Assembly: GCA_051647535.1 (NCBI GenBank)
Contig: JBOFEA010000021.1
Location: forward strand, 1 to 64,000
Length of the DNA: 64,000 nucleotides
Direction of reading: 5' to 3'
From: Brevinema_A sp051647535
GTDB lineage: Bacteria; Spirochaetota; Brevinematia; Brevinematales; Brevinemataceae
Shown here: piece after piece, positions 49,831 through 58,168 of the stretch
Numbering within the stretch: position 1 is the first letter of the stretch
Layout: each line of letters opens with the position of its first letter
Notes under the pieces: generated by a model
Seen by the model: only the letters and a program-made list of their open reading frames with translations
Told to the model about the DNA's origin: nothing
Database searches by the model: none
Position numbers and translations under genes: made by a program

Positions 49831-50745
49831 TTATGATTTAGGATCAATATAATCTGTATTTATAAATCCGGCATAATTAAATACTGCTAATCGGGATTGC
49901 CAAACAGGAGAGCTTTGTACTTTTTGCAGGCCAAATGTTTTAATCAATTCAATTCCAAAGAGTGAAAATCCTCGAACAATATTAAATGATCCATTGAAAT
50001 GCCACCATTCTGAGGATAAATAATTCCGATTTGTATCTCTTAAGAATTCACTTCTAGGAGGAATTGTACTAAAACCATGCTTAAACATGACATCACTTAA
50101 GCAAATAAATTTTCCAGTGACTTCTTTATAAAGATCTACACCAGATGCGTGGTTTTGCCAATAAATTGCTTTTAGAGTTTGAGTGATTCCCATTTCGGAT
50201 CTGAAGAAAATTTTGAAATAAACTGATCCGGGTGTCCATGGATCCACTTCGGAATCAAATCTGGTTCTGACAACTACATAAGGATCTTTATCGGGATTGG
50301 TAAAACCGGCATTGATACACAGATCGAATGCAATTCCTGTATAATGTAAAGAAGTTGATGAACGTCCAGGAGTGACATGTGCATCTAAGGAACGCAGTGC
50401 TCCTGAAGAATAAATTTTCCCACCTAATTGGCGGACTTCATTAAAAGCTTCTTGAATATTTGGAAATAAATCGGAACGTACGGAAAAGTTTGGTAAACAA
50501 TCAAAGTCTTTAGTTATATCGGCATCTATTGTTTGAATATGGTATACTTTATTTTCTGCTGCAAAGGGATATTGAAGTTCCCATAAAGTGTGAACATCTG
50601 TTTGTCCTGTGATAGGAAGTCCTTTTGTAGATTGGAATTGCTTCACATACTCGCTGTAATTTTCTTCTGTTAATACAGAAGGATCTGAAATAATATTATG
50701 AAGATGCAGGTAGAATGCTAATTGTTTAATAAAATTTTTAAACAT
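49831..50745 (-). CDS. M15-like peptidase with peptidoglycan-binding region
   Basis: A 304-residue protein. Residues 20-65 resemble a peptidoglycan-binding module (YVKQFQSTKGLPITGQTDVHTLWEL). The later part has STSLHYTGIAFDLCI (His and Asp) and SSEWWHFNG, the zinc-ligand pattern of D,D- or L,D-carboxypeptidases of family M15. There is no obvious signal peptide in either start choice, so its route to the wall is unclear. GAGAGG precedes the ATG at 50745. Confidence 0.72.
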   Translation of the reverse strand: MFKNFIKQLAFYLHLHNIISDPSVLTEENYSEYVKQFQSTKGLPITGQTDVHTLWELQYPFAAENKVYHIQTIDADITKDFDCLPNFSVRSDLFPNIQEAFNEVRQLGGKIYSSGALRSLDAHVTPGRSSTSLHYTGIAFDLCINAGFTNPDKDPYVVVRTRFDSEVDPWTPGSVYFKIFFRSEMGITQTLKAIYWQNHASGVDLYKEVTGKFICLSDVMFKHGFSTIPPRSEFLRDTNRNYLSSEWWHFNGSFNIVRGFSLFGIELIKTFGLQKVQSSPVWQSRLAVFNYAGFINTDYIDPKS

Positions 50746-50776
50746 GGTATTACCTCTCAATTATAATAATATAAAT

Positions 50777-50805
50777 ATCTTATTATAAATACCTATGCTT
50801 GTCAA
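50777..50805 (-). promoter_or_regulatory. Promoter of the M15-like gene
   Basis: On the minus strand, TTGACA (50800-50805) and TAAGAT (50777-50782) with a 17-base spacer. Confidence 0.55.
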
Positions 50806-50887
50806 CTAAAGAGAATAAATAATTTTACTTAATAGTTGTTTGTTAAAAATTTGGAATAATGGTTTTAAGATATTAATGATTAAGGTG

Positions 50888-50929
50888 AAAAATAATACCA
50901 ATAAATGATTATTTATTGGTATTATTTTT
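50888..50929 (-). terminator. Terminator of the tkt-fru operon
   Basis: A long perfect 19-bp stem (left arm 50888-50906, right arm 50911-50929) with a GATT loop and T-rich ends, 28 bases after the fruA stop. Confidence 0.8.
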
Positions 50930-50956
50930 GTTTATGATTCTTTGATTAATAGTTGT

Positions 50957-52807
50957 TTATACATTAAGAGATTGAGCATGTTTTTTATTTTTTTCTTTTT
51001 TCATTAGAATTCCTATGAGCAAGGCTGTTAAGAGTGAACCTGCTACAATTGCTACTATATAGAGCCAAACATTAGTAATTAATGGGAATACAAAGATTCC
51101 TCCATGAGGAGCAGGAAGCTGACATTGAAACAACATGGATAATGCTCCGGCCAGCATAGATCCAAGAATACATGAAGGGAGAATGATCAAAGGATTGCTT
51201 GCTGCAAAAGGGATAACACCTTCAGTAATAAAAGAAGCACCTAAGGCATAACATGCAATACCGGCTTCTTGTTCGGTTTTGGAGAAATACTTTTTGAACA
51301 GTGTTGTTGCAAGGGCAACTCCAAGAGGGGGAGTCATACCACCTGCCATAACAGCAGCATGAGGGAAATAATTACCGGCTGCAGTTGCGGCGATTCCGAA
51401 TGTAAAAGCAGCTTTATTTACGGGGCCGCCTAAGTCTACAGCCATCATACCGCCTAAAAGAGCTCCTAACAAAATAAGATTGGTATTGTTTAATGAATTT
51501 AGAAAATCGGAAATAGAATTGTTAAGGTCGGAAATATGTGTTAAAACAGGCATTAATACTATTCCTGTTAATAATAAGCCGAATACAGGGTAAAACAGAA
51601 CAGGTTTTAATCCTTCTAAATTTTTAGGAAGGAAAGAAAAGAATTTTTTCAGAAGAACGATTGAGTATCCGCCAATAAATCCGGCAATTAATCCTCCTAA
51701 GAATCCACCTCCGTTATTAGCGGCGAGTAGACCACCTGTCATAGCGGGCATTAATGCGGGTCTTTCTGCGATTGCAAACCCAATATATCCGGCAAGAATA
51801 GGAATCATCAATGCAAATGCTCCCGAACCACCAAGGGTGTGCAAGAATTGAGCAATAGGATTGTAATCCGGTGCAGAAGGATCATGGGATGTAATTCCAA
51901 ACATAAATCCTATAGCAATCAAAATTCCTCCTCCAACAACAAATGGGAGCATATAAGATACACCGGTCATTAATTGGCTGTAAATACCTTTTGAGCCGGA
52001 GTTAGAATTGTCAGAAGTACGGTATATAGGGATATTAGGATCAAGTGCTTTTTGAATAACATTTTCAGCGTGCCTAACAGTATATCCTGCACTTTCAAAG
52101 ATAACTTTTTTGCCTTCGAAGCGGGATAAATCCAATTCTCTGTCAGATGCTATGATGACTGTTTGAGCGTAATTTATATCTTCAGAAGAAAGAATATTTT
52201 TAGGTCCGTCAGATCCGTGTGTTTCAACACGAATACTAATACTTTTTGCTGTAGCGGCTTTTTTTAAAGCATCAGCAGCCATATAAGTATGAGCAATACC
52301 TGTTGGACATGATGTTATGGCAATAATTTTAGGTGGTTCTGAAGATATTGAGTCATTAGACACACTTGGTTTTTGATTCAGCAAATGATATATTTCCTGA
52401 AGATTATCAGAAGACATAAGAATATTGAGATTGTCTTGATTTTGAAGAACGTTGCTGATAATAGAAATAAGTTCCACATGAAGATTATGTTCTTTTTGAG
52501 GCATTGCGATTACAAAGAACAATTGAGCTGTTTCTTTTGTTTTCTCATCCCAAATAATAGGAGATGCGGTTCGAATAATAACAACTCCAGCTTTGTCAAC
52601 GCTGTTAGTTTTTGCATGGGGTATAGCAATATTTTCGTCAATTAACGTACCATGTTTTTCTCTCTCAAGCAGAGCCTTAAGAAAGGAGTCGGTATTATTA
52701 ATATATTGGTGTTTGAACAACTGCTGAGATGCTTCTTTCAGCAATGACAATTTGTCATTACAGGCGATATTTGTAAGGATAAGATCCGGAGAAAATAAAT
52801 GCTCCAT
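50957..52807 (-). CDS. fruA: FruA, fructose-specific PTS enzyme IIABC
   Basis: A 616-residue transporter that takes up fructose and delivers fructose-1-phosphate. The EIIA domain has the phosphorylated His64 (ENIAIPHAKTN). The EIIB domain has Cys167 (IIAITSCPTGIAHTYMAA). The EIIC domain spans about 275-605 with about nine membrane segments and motifs such as GGPVNKAAFTFG. The order A-B-C is that of many fructose permeases. It follows fruK after 9 bases and is the last gene of the operon. HPr and enzyme I are not in the window. Confidence 0.95.
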   Translation of the reverse strand: MEHLFSPDLILTNIACNDKLSLLKEASQQLFKHQYINNTDSFLKALLEREKHGTLIDENIAIPHAKTNSVDKAGVVIIRTASPIIWDEKTKETAQLFFVIAMPQKEHNLHVELISIISNVLQNQDNLNILMSSDNLQEIYHLLNQKPSVSNDSISSEPPKIIAITSCPTGIAHTYMAADALKKAATAKSISIRVETHGSDGPKNILSSEDINYAQTVIIASDRELDLSRFEGKKVIFESAGYTVRHAENVIQKALDPNIPIYRTSDNSNSGSKGIYSQLMTGVSYMLPFVVGGGILIAIGFMFGITSHDPSAPDYNPIAQFLHTLGGSGAFALMIPILAGYIGFAIAERPALMPAMTGGLLAANNGGGFLGGLIAGFIGGYSIVLLKKFFSFLPKNLEGLKPVLFYPVFGLLLTGIVLMPVLTHISDLNNSISDFLNSLNNTNLILLGALLGGMMAVDLGGPVNKAAFTFGIAATAAGNYFPHAAVMAGGMTPPLGVALATTLFKKYFSKTEQEAGIACYALGASFITEGVIPFAASNPLIILPSCILGSMLAGALSMLFQCQLPAPHGGIFVFPLITNVWLYIVAIVAGSLLTALLIGILMKKEKNKKHAQSLNV

Positions 52808-52816
52808 GATTACCTC

Positions 52817-53734
52817 CTAAATTTTGATATTTTGGATTGAGATTTGAGAATTTAATATGTTAGCTGTTTGCAGAGAGCATAATCCTTCAGAAAACACAGT
52901 TCCGGAAGCACTGGCAATACCGAATTGAAAAGCTAATTCCGTGTTTCGTGTTTCCAAATATTTTGCTGTAAATCCTGCAACCAGTGAATCTCCTGCACCT
53001 ACACTGCTGACAAGTGTTCCTGTTAAGGCAGGAGCGTAATAAGTATTATCTTTAGTCAATAGACAAGCCCCATCTTTTCCAAGTGAAACAATAATGTTTT
53101 CTATCTGATAAGCTTGTTTGAGTTCTGAGGCGATTCGGTATGCATCTTGATAAGAATCAATCGGTTGACCGGATAATTCTACTAATTCATCTTTATTGGG
53201 TTTAATGAGAAAAATATTAGGATATTTCAATGCTTCTTTTAATGCTATTCCACGAGTATCAATAATCACTTTTGTATCTTTTGAAGGAAGTGATTGTGCC
53301 AGTTCAAAATAGATATCTTGAGAGATTCCGCCGGGAATTGATCCGGACATAATTAAAATATCTTCTGAGGTAAGCTGAGATAAATATTGTTTTATTTTCA
53401 GAAGTTCCTCAGAGGAAATTTCCGGTGCTTTTCCGTGAATTTCGGTTTCTTCGGAAGAAGTTTTAATTTTTGTATTAAGGCGGGTGGTGTCGTTGATAAA
53501 AATAGGTTCAATAATATCTTTTGTCTGTTGAGCAATAAAGTTTCCAGTAAAGCCTCCTAACAAAGCGACAGCTTTTGTTGGGATATTAAAATTGGAAAGA
53601 ACACGGGAGACATTTATACCTTTTCCTCCTGCAACAAAATGTCCGGATTTTGCAGTGAAACTTTTACCCAAACTTAACGAATCTGTTTCCATATAATAGT
53701 CAACTGCAGGATTTAATGTTATTGTTAAAACCAT
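52817..53734 (-). CDS. fruK: FruK, 1-phosphofructokinase
   Basis: A 305-residue PfkB-family kinase that turns fructose-1-phosphate into fructose-1,6-bisphosphate. TITLNPAVDYYMETDSL is the 1-phosphofructokinase-type N-terminus. GGKGINVSRVLSNF is the first PfkB signature. SVGAGDSLVAGFTAKYL is the second, with the catalytic Asp. It stands directly upstream of fruA, whose product it uses. Confidence 0.93.
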   Translation of the reverse strand: MVLTITLNPAVDYYMETDSLSLGKSFTAKSGHFVAGGKGINVSRVLSNFNIPTKAVALLGGFTGNFIAQQTKDIIEPIFINDTTRLNTKIKTSSEETEIHGKAPEISSEELLKIKQYLSQLTSEDILIMSGSIPGGISQDIYFELAQSLPSKDTKVIIDTRGIALKEALKYPNIFLIKPNKDELVELSGQPIDSYQDAYRIASELKQAYQIENIIVSLGKDGACLLTKDNTYYAPALTGTLVSSVGAGDSLVAGFTAKYLETRNTELAFQFGIASASGTVFSEGLCSLQTANILNSQISIQNIKI

Positions 53735-53793
53735 GTACTGCCTTCCAAAATAAAAATACTTTTTTGTTGAATTAAAAATTCAGTCAAACAACT

Positions 53794-54753
53794 CTATACT
53801 AACTTTTTAATGTATGAAGTAATTTGTTCTGCTGAAAATCCGAATTTATGAGCTAAGTATGTCAAATCTCCTACTTCGCTGAATGTATGGGTTCCAATGC
53901 GATGCAACTTAACAGGATGGTTTTCAATTAATACATCAGCAACAGCACTAGCCAATCCTCCATGAATACTGTGATTTTCTATTGCAATTAAATGTTGGCA
54001 TTCTTTAGCAGCTGCTAAGATGGTTTCTTTGTCCATGTGAGATGGTGTGAAACAATCAATTACTCTTACAGAAATATTTTCTTTTTCTAAAGAATAAGCG
54101 GCTTCCAGTGCATAGGAAAGTGTAAGTCCTGAAGTAAATATAGCAATATCCGACCCTTGTTTAGCAATAGGAAATTTTCCAAGAGAAAATTCAGAATTTT
54201 CCTGATAAATTTTATATATTCCCCGTCTAGGAAATCTAATATAACATAGTCCTTCACGGTAAGTATTAATTCTTGATTTGATTACGGATGCTGCTTGGAC
54301 GGTATCTGCCAAATCAAAGATAATTGTATTGGGCAGTGTACGATACATAGCAATATCTTCAAATGTAGTATGTGTACCGCCGTTAAAACAAGACGCTATT
54401 CCCGGGTCAGAAGCCAGAATAGTTACGGAATTGTTGGAATATGCACCGGATAACGTGGCTTGATCAAAAATACGGCGTGATGCAAATGGAGCAAACGTAT
54501 GAATAAAAGGAAAAAAACCTGTAATTGAAAGACCTGCTGCAGCTCCCATCATATGAGCTTCCATAATACCTACGTTGAATGTACGTGATGGGAATTTTTT
54601 TTGAAAAACTCCTAATCCACTGGAACTGATAAGATCTGCATCTAACACTACAATGTCAGATTTTTTTTCAGCTTCTTCAATTAATGTTTGTGCAATAGCG
54701 GTTCTTATTTCTATAGAATCCACTTCTAGAGTTGAGAATGTTTTGTATGACAT
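53794..54753 (-). CDS. Transketolase, C-terminal subunit
   Basis: A 319-residue subunit holding the pyrimidine-binding and C-terminal domains of a split transketolase. FNVGIMEAHMMGAAAGLSITGFFPFIHTFAPF is the pyrimidine-domain signature, with the activating Glu in MEAHMM. VIDCFTPSHMDKETIL and HSIHGGLASAVADVL belong to the C-terminal domain. It starts 13 bases after the N-terminal subunit gene. It connects glycolytic intermediates with pentose phosphates. Confidence 0.9.
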   Translation of the reverse strand: MSYKTFSTLEVDSIEIRTAIAQTLIEEAEKKSDIVVLDADLISSSGLGVFQKKFPSRTFNVGIMEAHMMGAAAGLSITGFFPFIHTFAPFASRRIFDQATLSGAYSNNSVTILASDPGIASCFNGGTHTTFEDIAMYRTLPNTIIFDLADTVQAASVIKSRINTYREGLCYIRFPRRGIYKIYQENSEFSLGKFPIAKQGSDIAIFTSGLTLSYALEAAYSLEKENISVRVIDCFTPSHMDKETILAAAKECQHLIAIENHSIHGGLASAVADVLIENHPVKLHRIGTHTFSEVGDLTYLAHKFGFSAEQITSYIKKLV

Positions 54754-54766
54754 TATATGCTCCTTC

Positions 54767-55582
54767 CTATAAAAATTTGCTGAAAGAATCTTTAGCGGAA
54801 ATAAGTATGGATTTGATTTTATCGTCTATACGCAGATGATGGGGACAATTTTGTTCAAATTCAGGTACTCCTTTTCCTTTTATGGTGTGTGCAATAACAG
54901 CAGTTGGATGAGATGTACATTTTTTAGCTTCTGCAAAAGAACTTTTAATTTGATCTTGATTATGTCCGTCAATAGAAATCACATTCCAGCCGAAACTTTT
55001 TATTTTTTCAGCAATATCGAAAGGATTAGAGATAGTATTAATGTTTCCATCCAATTGTAATTTGTTGAAATCGATGAATATCATAAGATTTGATAATGCT
55101 TGATGTCCTGCATGCTGGAATGCTTCCCAGCACTGTCCTTCTTGAAGTTCTCCGTCTCCCAAAATACTATATACTCGTTGAGAGGTATTTTTTATAGAAA
55201 GACCTAAGGCAATACCGACAGCTTGAGATATACCTTGTCCGAGTGAGCCGGTTGTAGCATCTACTCCCGGAACCAGTAATCGATCCGGATGTGACGGCAA
55301 CATTGTTGGAGCTTTATTTAAAGTGTAAAGTTTATCTGTGGGGAAGAATCCTTTTAAGGCTAAAGTCGCATATAATGCCGGTCCTCCGTGTCCTTTTGAA
55401 AGCACAAAATAATCTCTGTCTTGGTAGTTTGGATTTGATGGATCAACATGGAATTCTTCGTTATAAAGTACGGCAAGTATATCGGCAATAGATAATGAGC
55501 CTCCCAAATGTCCAAATCCCAATCTTTCAATCATATCAATGACATAATATCTGATACGATGAGCGTATAATTCTGTTGTCAT
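54767..55582 (-). CDS. Transketolase, N-terminal subunit
   Basis: A 271-residue thiamine-diphosphate-binding subunit: GFGHLGGSLSIADILAVLY, LSKGHGGPALYATLALKG, and the ThDP motif LGDGELQEGQCWEAFQHAG ending in DFNKLQLDG. Splitting of transketolase into two adjacent genes is common in archaea and several bacterial groups. It is the first gene of the tkt-tkt-fruK-fruA unit, and an inverted repeat lies just upstream of it. Confidence 0.92.
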   Translation of the reverse strand: MTTELYAHRIRYYVIDMIERLGFGHLGGSLSIADILAVLYNEEFHVDPSNPNYQDRDYFVLSKGHGGPALYATLALKGFFPTDKLYTLNKAPTMLPSHPDRLLVPGVDATTGSLGQGISQAVGIALGLSIKNTSQRVYSILGDGELQEGQCWEAFQHAGHQALSNLMIFIDFNKLQLDGNINTISNPFDIAEKIKSFGWNVISIDGHNQDQIKSSFAEAKKCTSHPTAVIAHTIKGKGVPEFEQNCPHHLRIDDKIKSILISAKDSFSKFL

Positions 55583-55607
55583 ACTTGTTTTCCTTAAATA
55601 TTATTTT

Positions 55608-55622
55608 GAAACAAAGCGTTTC
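55608..55622. promoter_or_regulatory. Inverted repeat in the tkt-fru leader, candidate operator
   Basis: GAAAC-AAAGC-GTTTC, perfect 5-bp arms around 5 bases, lies 25 bases upstream of the first transketolase start. On the minus strand it reads GAAACGCTTTGTTTC, similar in style to LacI-family (FruR/CcpA) operators. No regulator gene is nearby. Confidence 0.4.
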
Positions 55623-55701
55623 TTCTCTATCATTTAAAAATAAACTTTAAAATAGTAATAAGAATATAGTTTTGTATGATCATGCTGAAGATACTGAACA
55701 A

Positions 55702-56496
55702 TTAATCAATAACTTTTAAGGCTGTCAAAATTTCTTTCACAGCTTGAGTTCTTAAAAATAGTTGGGAAGAATCTTCCAAATCCATATTCAATGCAAAACT
55801 ATAAATTTTTGAATCTTTCTTAATCCATCCTACAAACCATCCAATAGAAGGCTTTTCCGATGTTGTCCAGCCTGTTTTTCCATGCATTTCCCAATGCTTT
55901 GTTTTTTCGATTAAGCTGATACTGTGTACTTGGGTTAAAATTTCCGAATCGTAAGGTAATTCTTTTTTTGCCAAATTGTTCAAAAAAACAGCTTGTTCTA
56001 CGGCACTGATACGAAGCGGACCATCGAGCCAAAAACGTTGTATATTTGTTCCTATTTTTTTGTTTCCGTAATCCATAAGGATGAGATTAGATATCATTTT
56101 TTTGTTTCCAACAAGAAATGCTATTTTTTGGTAAGCAGGAACATTGGATGTTTTGAATGCCTGTTCCAAATTCATATCTTTCTTCCATTCTTCCAAAAAT
56201 ACGTCTGATCCGTCCCAAGAGTAGAATGTTTGATTTTTGTCTTGAATAACTTTTTCGTTTAATGCGATGATGCTGTTAGGAAATTTGAATGTGGAACCCG
56301 GAATGAATGTTTGAAAAGCACGTTTTTTATTAATACCAATGAATTTGTTTTGAAACGAATCAAATAATACAAATGTACCTGAAATATTATGTGTATCAAA
56401 TATTTTTTTGATAAATTTGGTTTCTTCCCAAGGGATATTTTGCGGTGAAAGAGCATGCAGGTTGGAAAATAACAATAAAAAAATCAAAAAACGCAT
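55702..56496 (-). CDS. Class D (OXA-type) beta-lactamase
   Basis: A 264-residue protein with a signal peptide (FLIFLLLFSNLHALS). All class D motifs are present at normal spacing: STFK (68-71, nucleophile Ser and carbamylated Lys), SNV (117-119), YGN (143-145), a Trp at about 156 and KTG (207-209). GWFVGWI follows, as in the family. It should be a periplasmic serine beta-lactamase. Its substrate range cannot be read here. Base composition looks like its neighbours and no mobile element flanks it, so it appears resident rather than recently acquired. BlaR1-like family members share the fold, but a membrane sensor part is absent. Confidence 0.9.
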   Translation of the reverse strand: MRFLIFLLLFSNLHALSPQNIPWEETKFIKKIFDTHNISGTFVLFDSFQNKFIGINKKRAFQTFIPGSTFKFPNSIIALNEKVIQDKNQTFYSWDGSDVFLEEWKKDMNLEQAFKTSNVPAYQKIAFLVGNKKMISNLILMDYGNKKIGTNIQRFWLDGPLRISAVEQAVFLNNLAKKELPYDSEILTQVHSISLIEKTKHWEMHGKTGWTTSEKPSIGWFVGWIKKDSKIYSFALNMDLEDSSQLFLRTQAVKEILTALKVID

Positions 56497-56544
56497 ATTA
56501 TTACCTCTAATTTCAATATTTTCATAGATGTCTGTGTAAAATTA

Positions 56545-57729
56545 TTATTCTTGTACGGAAGGCAACTCTTTTGTAATAGAGAACGGTTGGTTTGTTTTTT
56601 CTAAAAGAGGATTTTGTCGTTCGAAAGCAAGAATTTGTTCTTGTGAAGTCAAAGAGGCAGCATAAGCACTTAACGTTATTTTGGCGGCTGCAATATCTGT
56701 ATGTGAAGTAAATGATTCTTGTACCGAATCCAATAATGTCTTTTTTGAAAATATCGGTTTCAATGTTTTTGTCAAGCTATCGAATGTTTTTGCATCTACG
56801 CGGAAACTACCTTGGGTTTTTAATTCGTTTTTCCATCTGGTCACTTTGTCTACAGAGCCTCGAGAAGCTTCAAAAAGCATTCTGTATAAAGAAATCATGA
56901 ATGCCGCCCGCGGTTTGGAAGTGGTCAGCTGGAAGGTTCCTTTTTCTAGAAAGTGATGAATCATACGGTGGTCAGAAGAAATGGTATAAATATGTTTAAT
57001 AGGCAGAGGAGATTGGGCAAGATAATATCCCGCAAGAATAAATTCAATATCGTCTGCAGGAAGAGCCAAACTTACAAGATCATTAAAAAATCGAATGCGT
57101 TTTCGTTCTGTTTCATAAAGAGCTTGGATAATTGTTGCCATATGTCCCAAGATTCGAATGAAATTTACTCCGTCGAAACGAACGGAAACATTTTTCATAA
57201 ACATTTTTCGTGAATTAATCCATATTTTTTCTTCTTGATCAACAGCAGTTAATATTGTATTTTGGTCTGTTGGGGGTAGAATAATGGAATCTTTTAAAGA
57301 TAGAGGAAAAAAAATTTCTTTTTTTTCTAATGCAAACGCATTAGCGAAACTAAGGCCGGAATCATAATAATCTGCAACGAAATTAAGAGTATTCTGCATT
57401 TTTTCGGGAAGAAATTCAGCTAATGTAGCTGCAATAAGATGTTCTCCTAAATCTGCTAAGTGTATTTTGGGATGCCAAACAGAAAATTTGGGTGTAATTT
57501 CGTGAACCGTTCCGATATCGGAAGGAATAATAGGGAGGATATTGTTTAATTTGTAGTGATTTCCAGTGTAAGGATCTATAAGCATATGAAGCCGCTGTAC
57601 GAAATCTCGTTCTGCAAGAATTTCTTGATCAATTTTGGGGATTTTTTCAGGAGTGTAAGCAAGTTTTCCGGAAATCATTCCTGAAAAAGTACGAAATCCT
57701 CCAGCTCCATATATTGATAAATAACGCAT
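56545..57729 (-). CDS. Threonine synthase-like protein lacking the PLP lysine
   Basis: A 394-residue protein. The N-terminus (FRTFSGMISGKLAYTPEKIPKI) matches the threonine synthase start, and LALPADDIEFILAGYYLAQSPLPIKHIYTIS (220-250) matches the ThrC block that binds the PLP phosphate. The expected HGPT-x-AFKD, with the PLP lysine, here reads WHPKIHLADLG (85-95), with Ala at the lysine position. The usual SGDTG loop reads YYDSG (121-125). It is therefore probably not a PLP enzyme. Possible roles are a metabolite sensor or a structural remnant. RBS and promoter are weak, and no thrA or thrB gene is nearby. Confidence 0.65.
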   Translation of the reverse strand: MRYLSIYGAGGFRTFSGMISGKLAYTPEKIPKIDQEILAERDFVQRLHMLIDPYTGNHYKLNNILPIIPSDIGTVHEITPKFSVWHPKIHLADLGEHLIAATLAEFLPEKMQNTLNFVADYYDSGLSFANAFALEKKEIFFPLSLKDSIILPPTDQNTILTAVDQEEKIWINSRKMFMKNVSVRFDGVNFIRILGHMATIIQALYETERKRIRFFNDLVSLALPADDIEFILAGYYLAQSPLPIKHIYTISSDHRMIHHFLEKGTFQLTTSKPRAAFMISLYRMLFEASRGSVDKVTRWKNELKTQGSFRVDAKTFDSLTKTLKPIFSKKTLLDSVQESFTSHTDIAAAKITLSAYAASLTSQEQILAFERQNPLLEKTNQPFSITKELPSVQE

Positions 57730-57972
57730 AATTTTTTTATTTCTCCTTACTTTATAGTACTATATAGTATTGTACGATTATTCTAAAAAAATCAACAATT
57801 TGTATTCTATAACAGTTTCAATATAAATTTATAATGTATTTGGGAAGGATAGATATAAGATTAATAGTAAGGAAATATTTTTTGTCAGGATGAAATATAA
57901 ATAAATTTAACAACTGAACAAATAAGGAAATGTCTATTTTTCAAAATTTGTAATACAGGTAATACCTAGTTA

Positions 57973-58000
57973 TTGACGGATAATAAAAATAAATTAAAAT
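57973..58000 (+). promoter_or_regulatory. Upstream rny promoter (P1)
   Basis: TTGACG (57973-57978) and TAAAAT (57995-58000) with a 16-base spacer. Confidence 0.45.
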
Positions 58001-58002
58001 CA

Positions 58003-58032
58003 TTGACAAAAAGATTGAATTGATTATATACT
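58003..58032 (+). promoter_or_regulatory. Downstream rny promoter (P2)
   Basis: A perfect TTGACA (58003-58008) and TATACT (58027-58032) with an 18-base spacer. Confidence 0.6.
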
Positions 58033-58168
58033 ATTAAGTAAATGTGTAATTTCTATAAGTTTATATTATTTAAAATTAAGGGCAAAGATTTAAATAAAAA
58101 TAATGATAGTAGAAAATTTACAACATCAATAATTGAAAGATTTAATGTCAGAAATTATGGAGATAAAA

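Larger units (their letters stand above)
57730..58168. other. AT-rich intergenic region before rny
   Basis: About 440 bases with no gene that I can support. It contains the tandem rny promoters near 57973-58032. A leader of about 130 bases follows before the rny ATG. I see no riboswitch-like conserved structure. Confidence 0.6.

Noticed and set aside
55702..56496. Recent horizontal acquisition of the class D beta-lactamase
   Set aside because: Codon and base use look like the neighbours and no insertion sequence, integron site or flanking repeat is visible.
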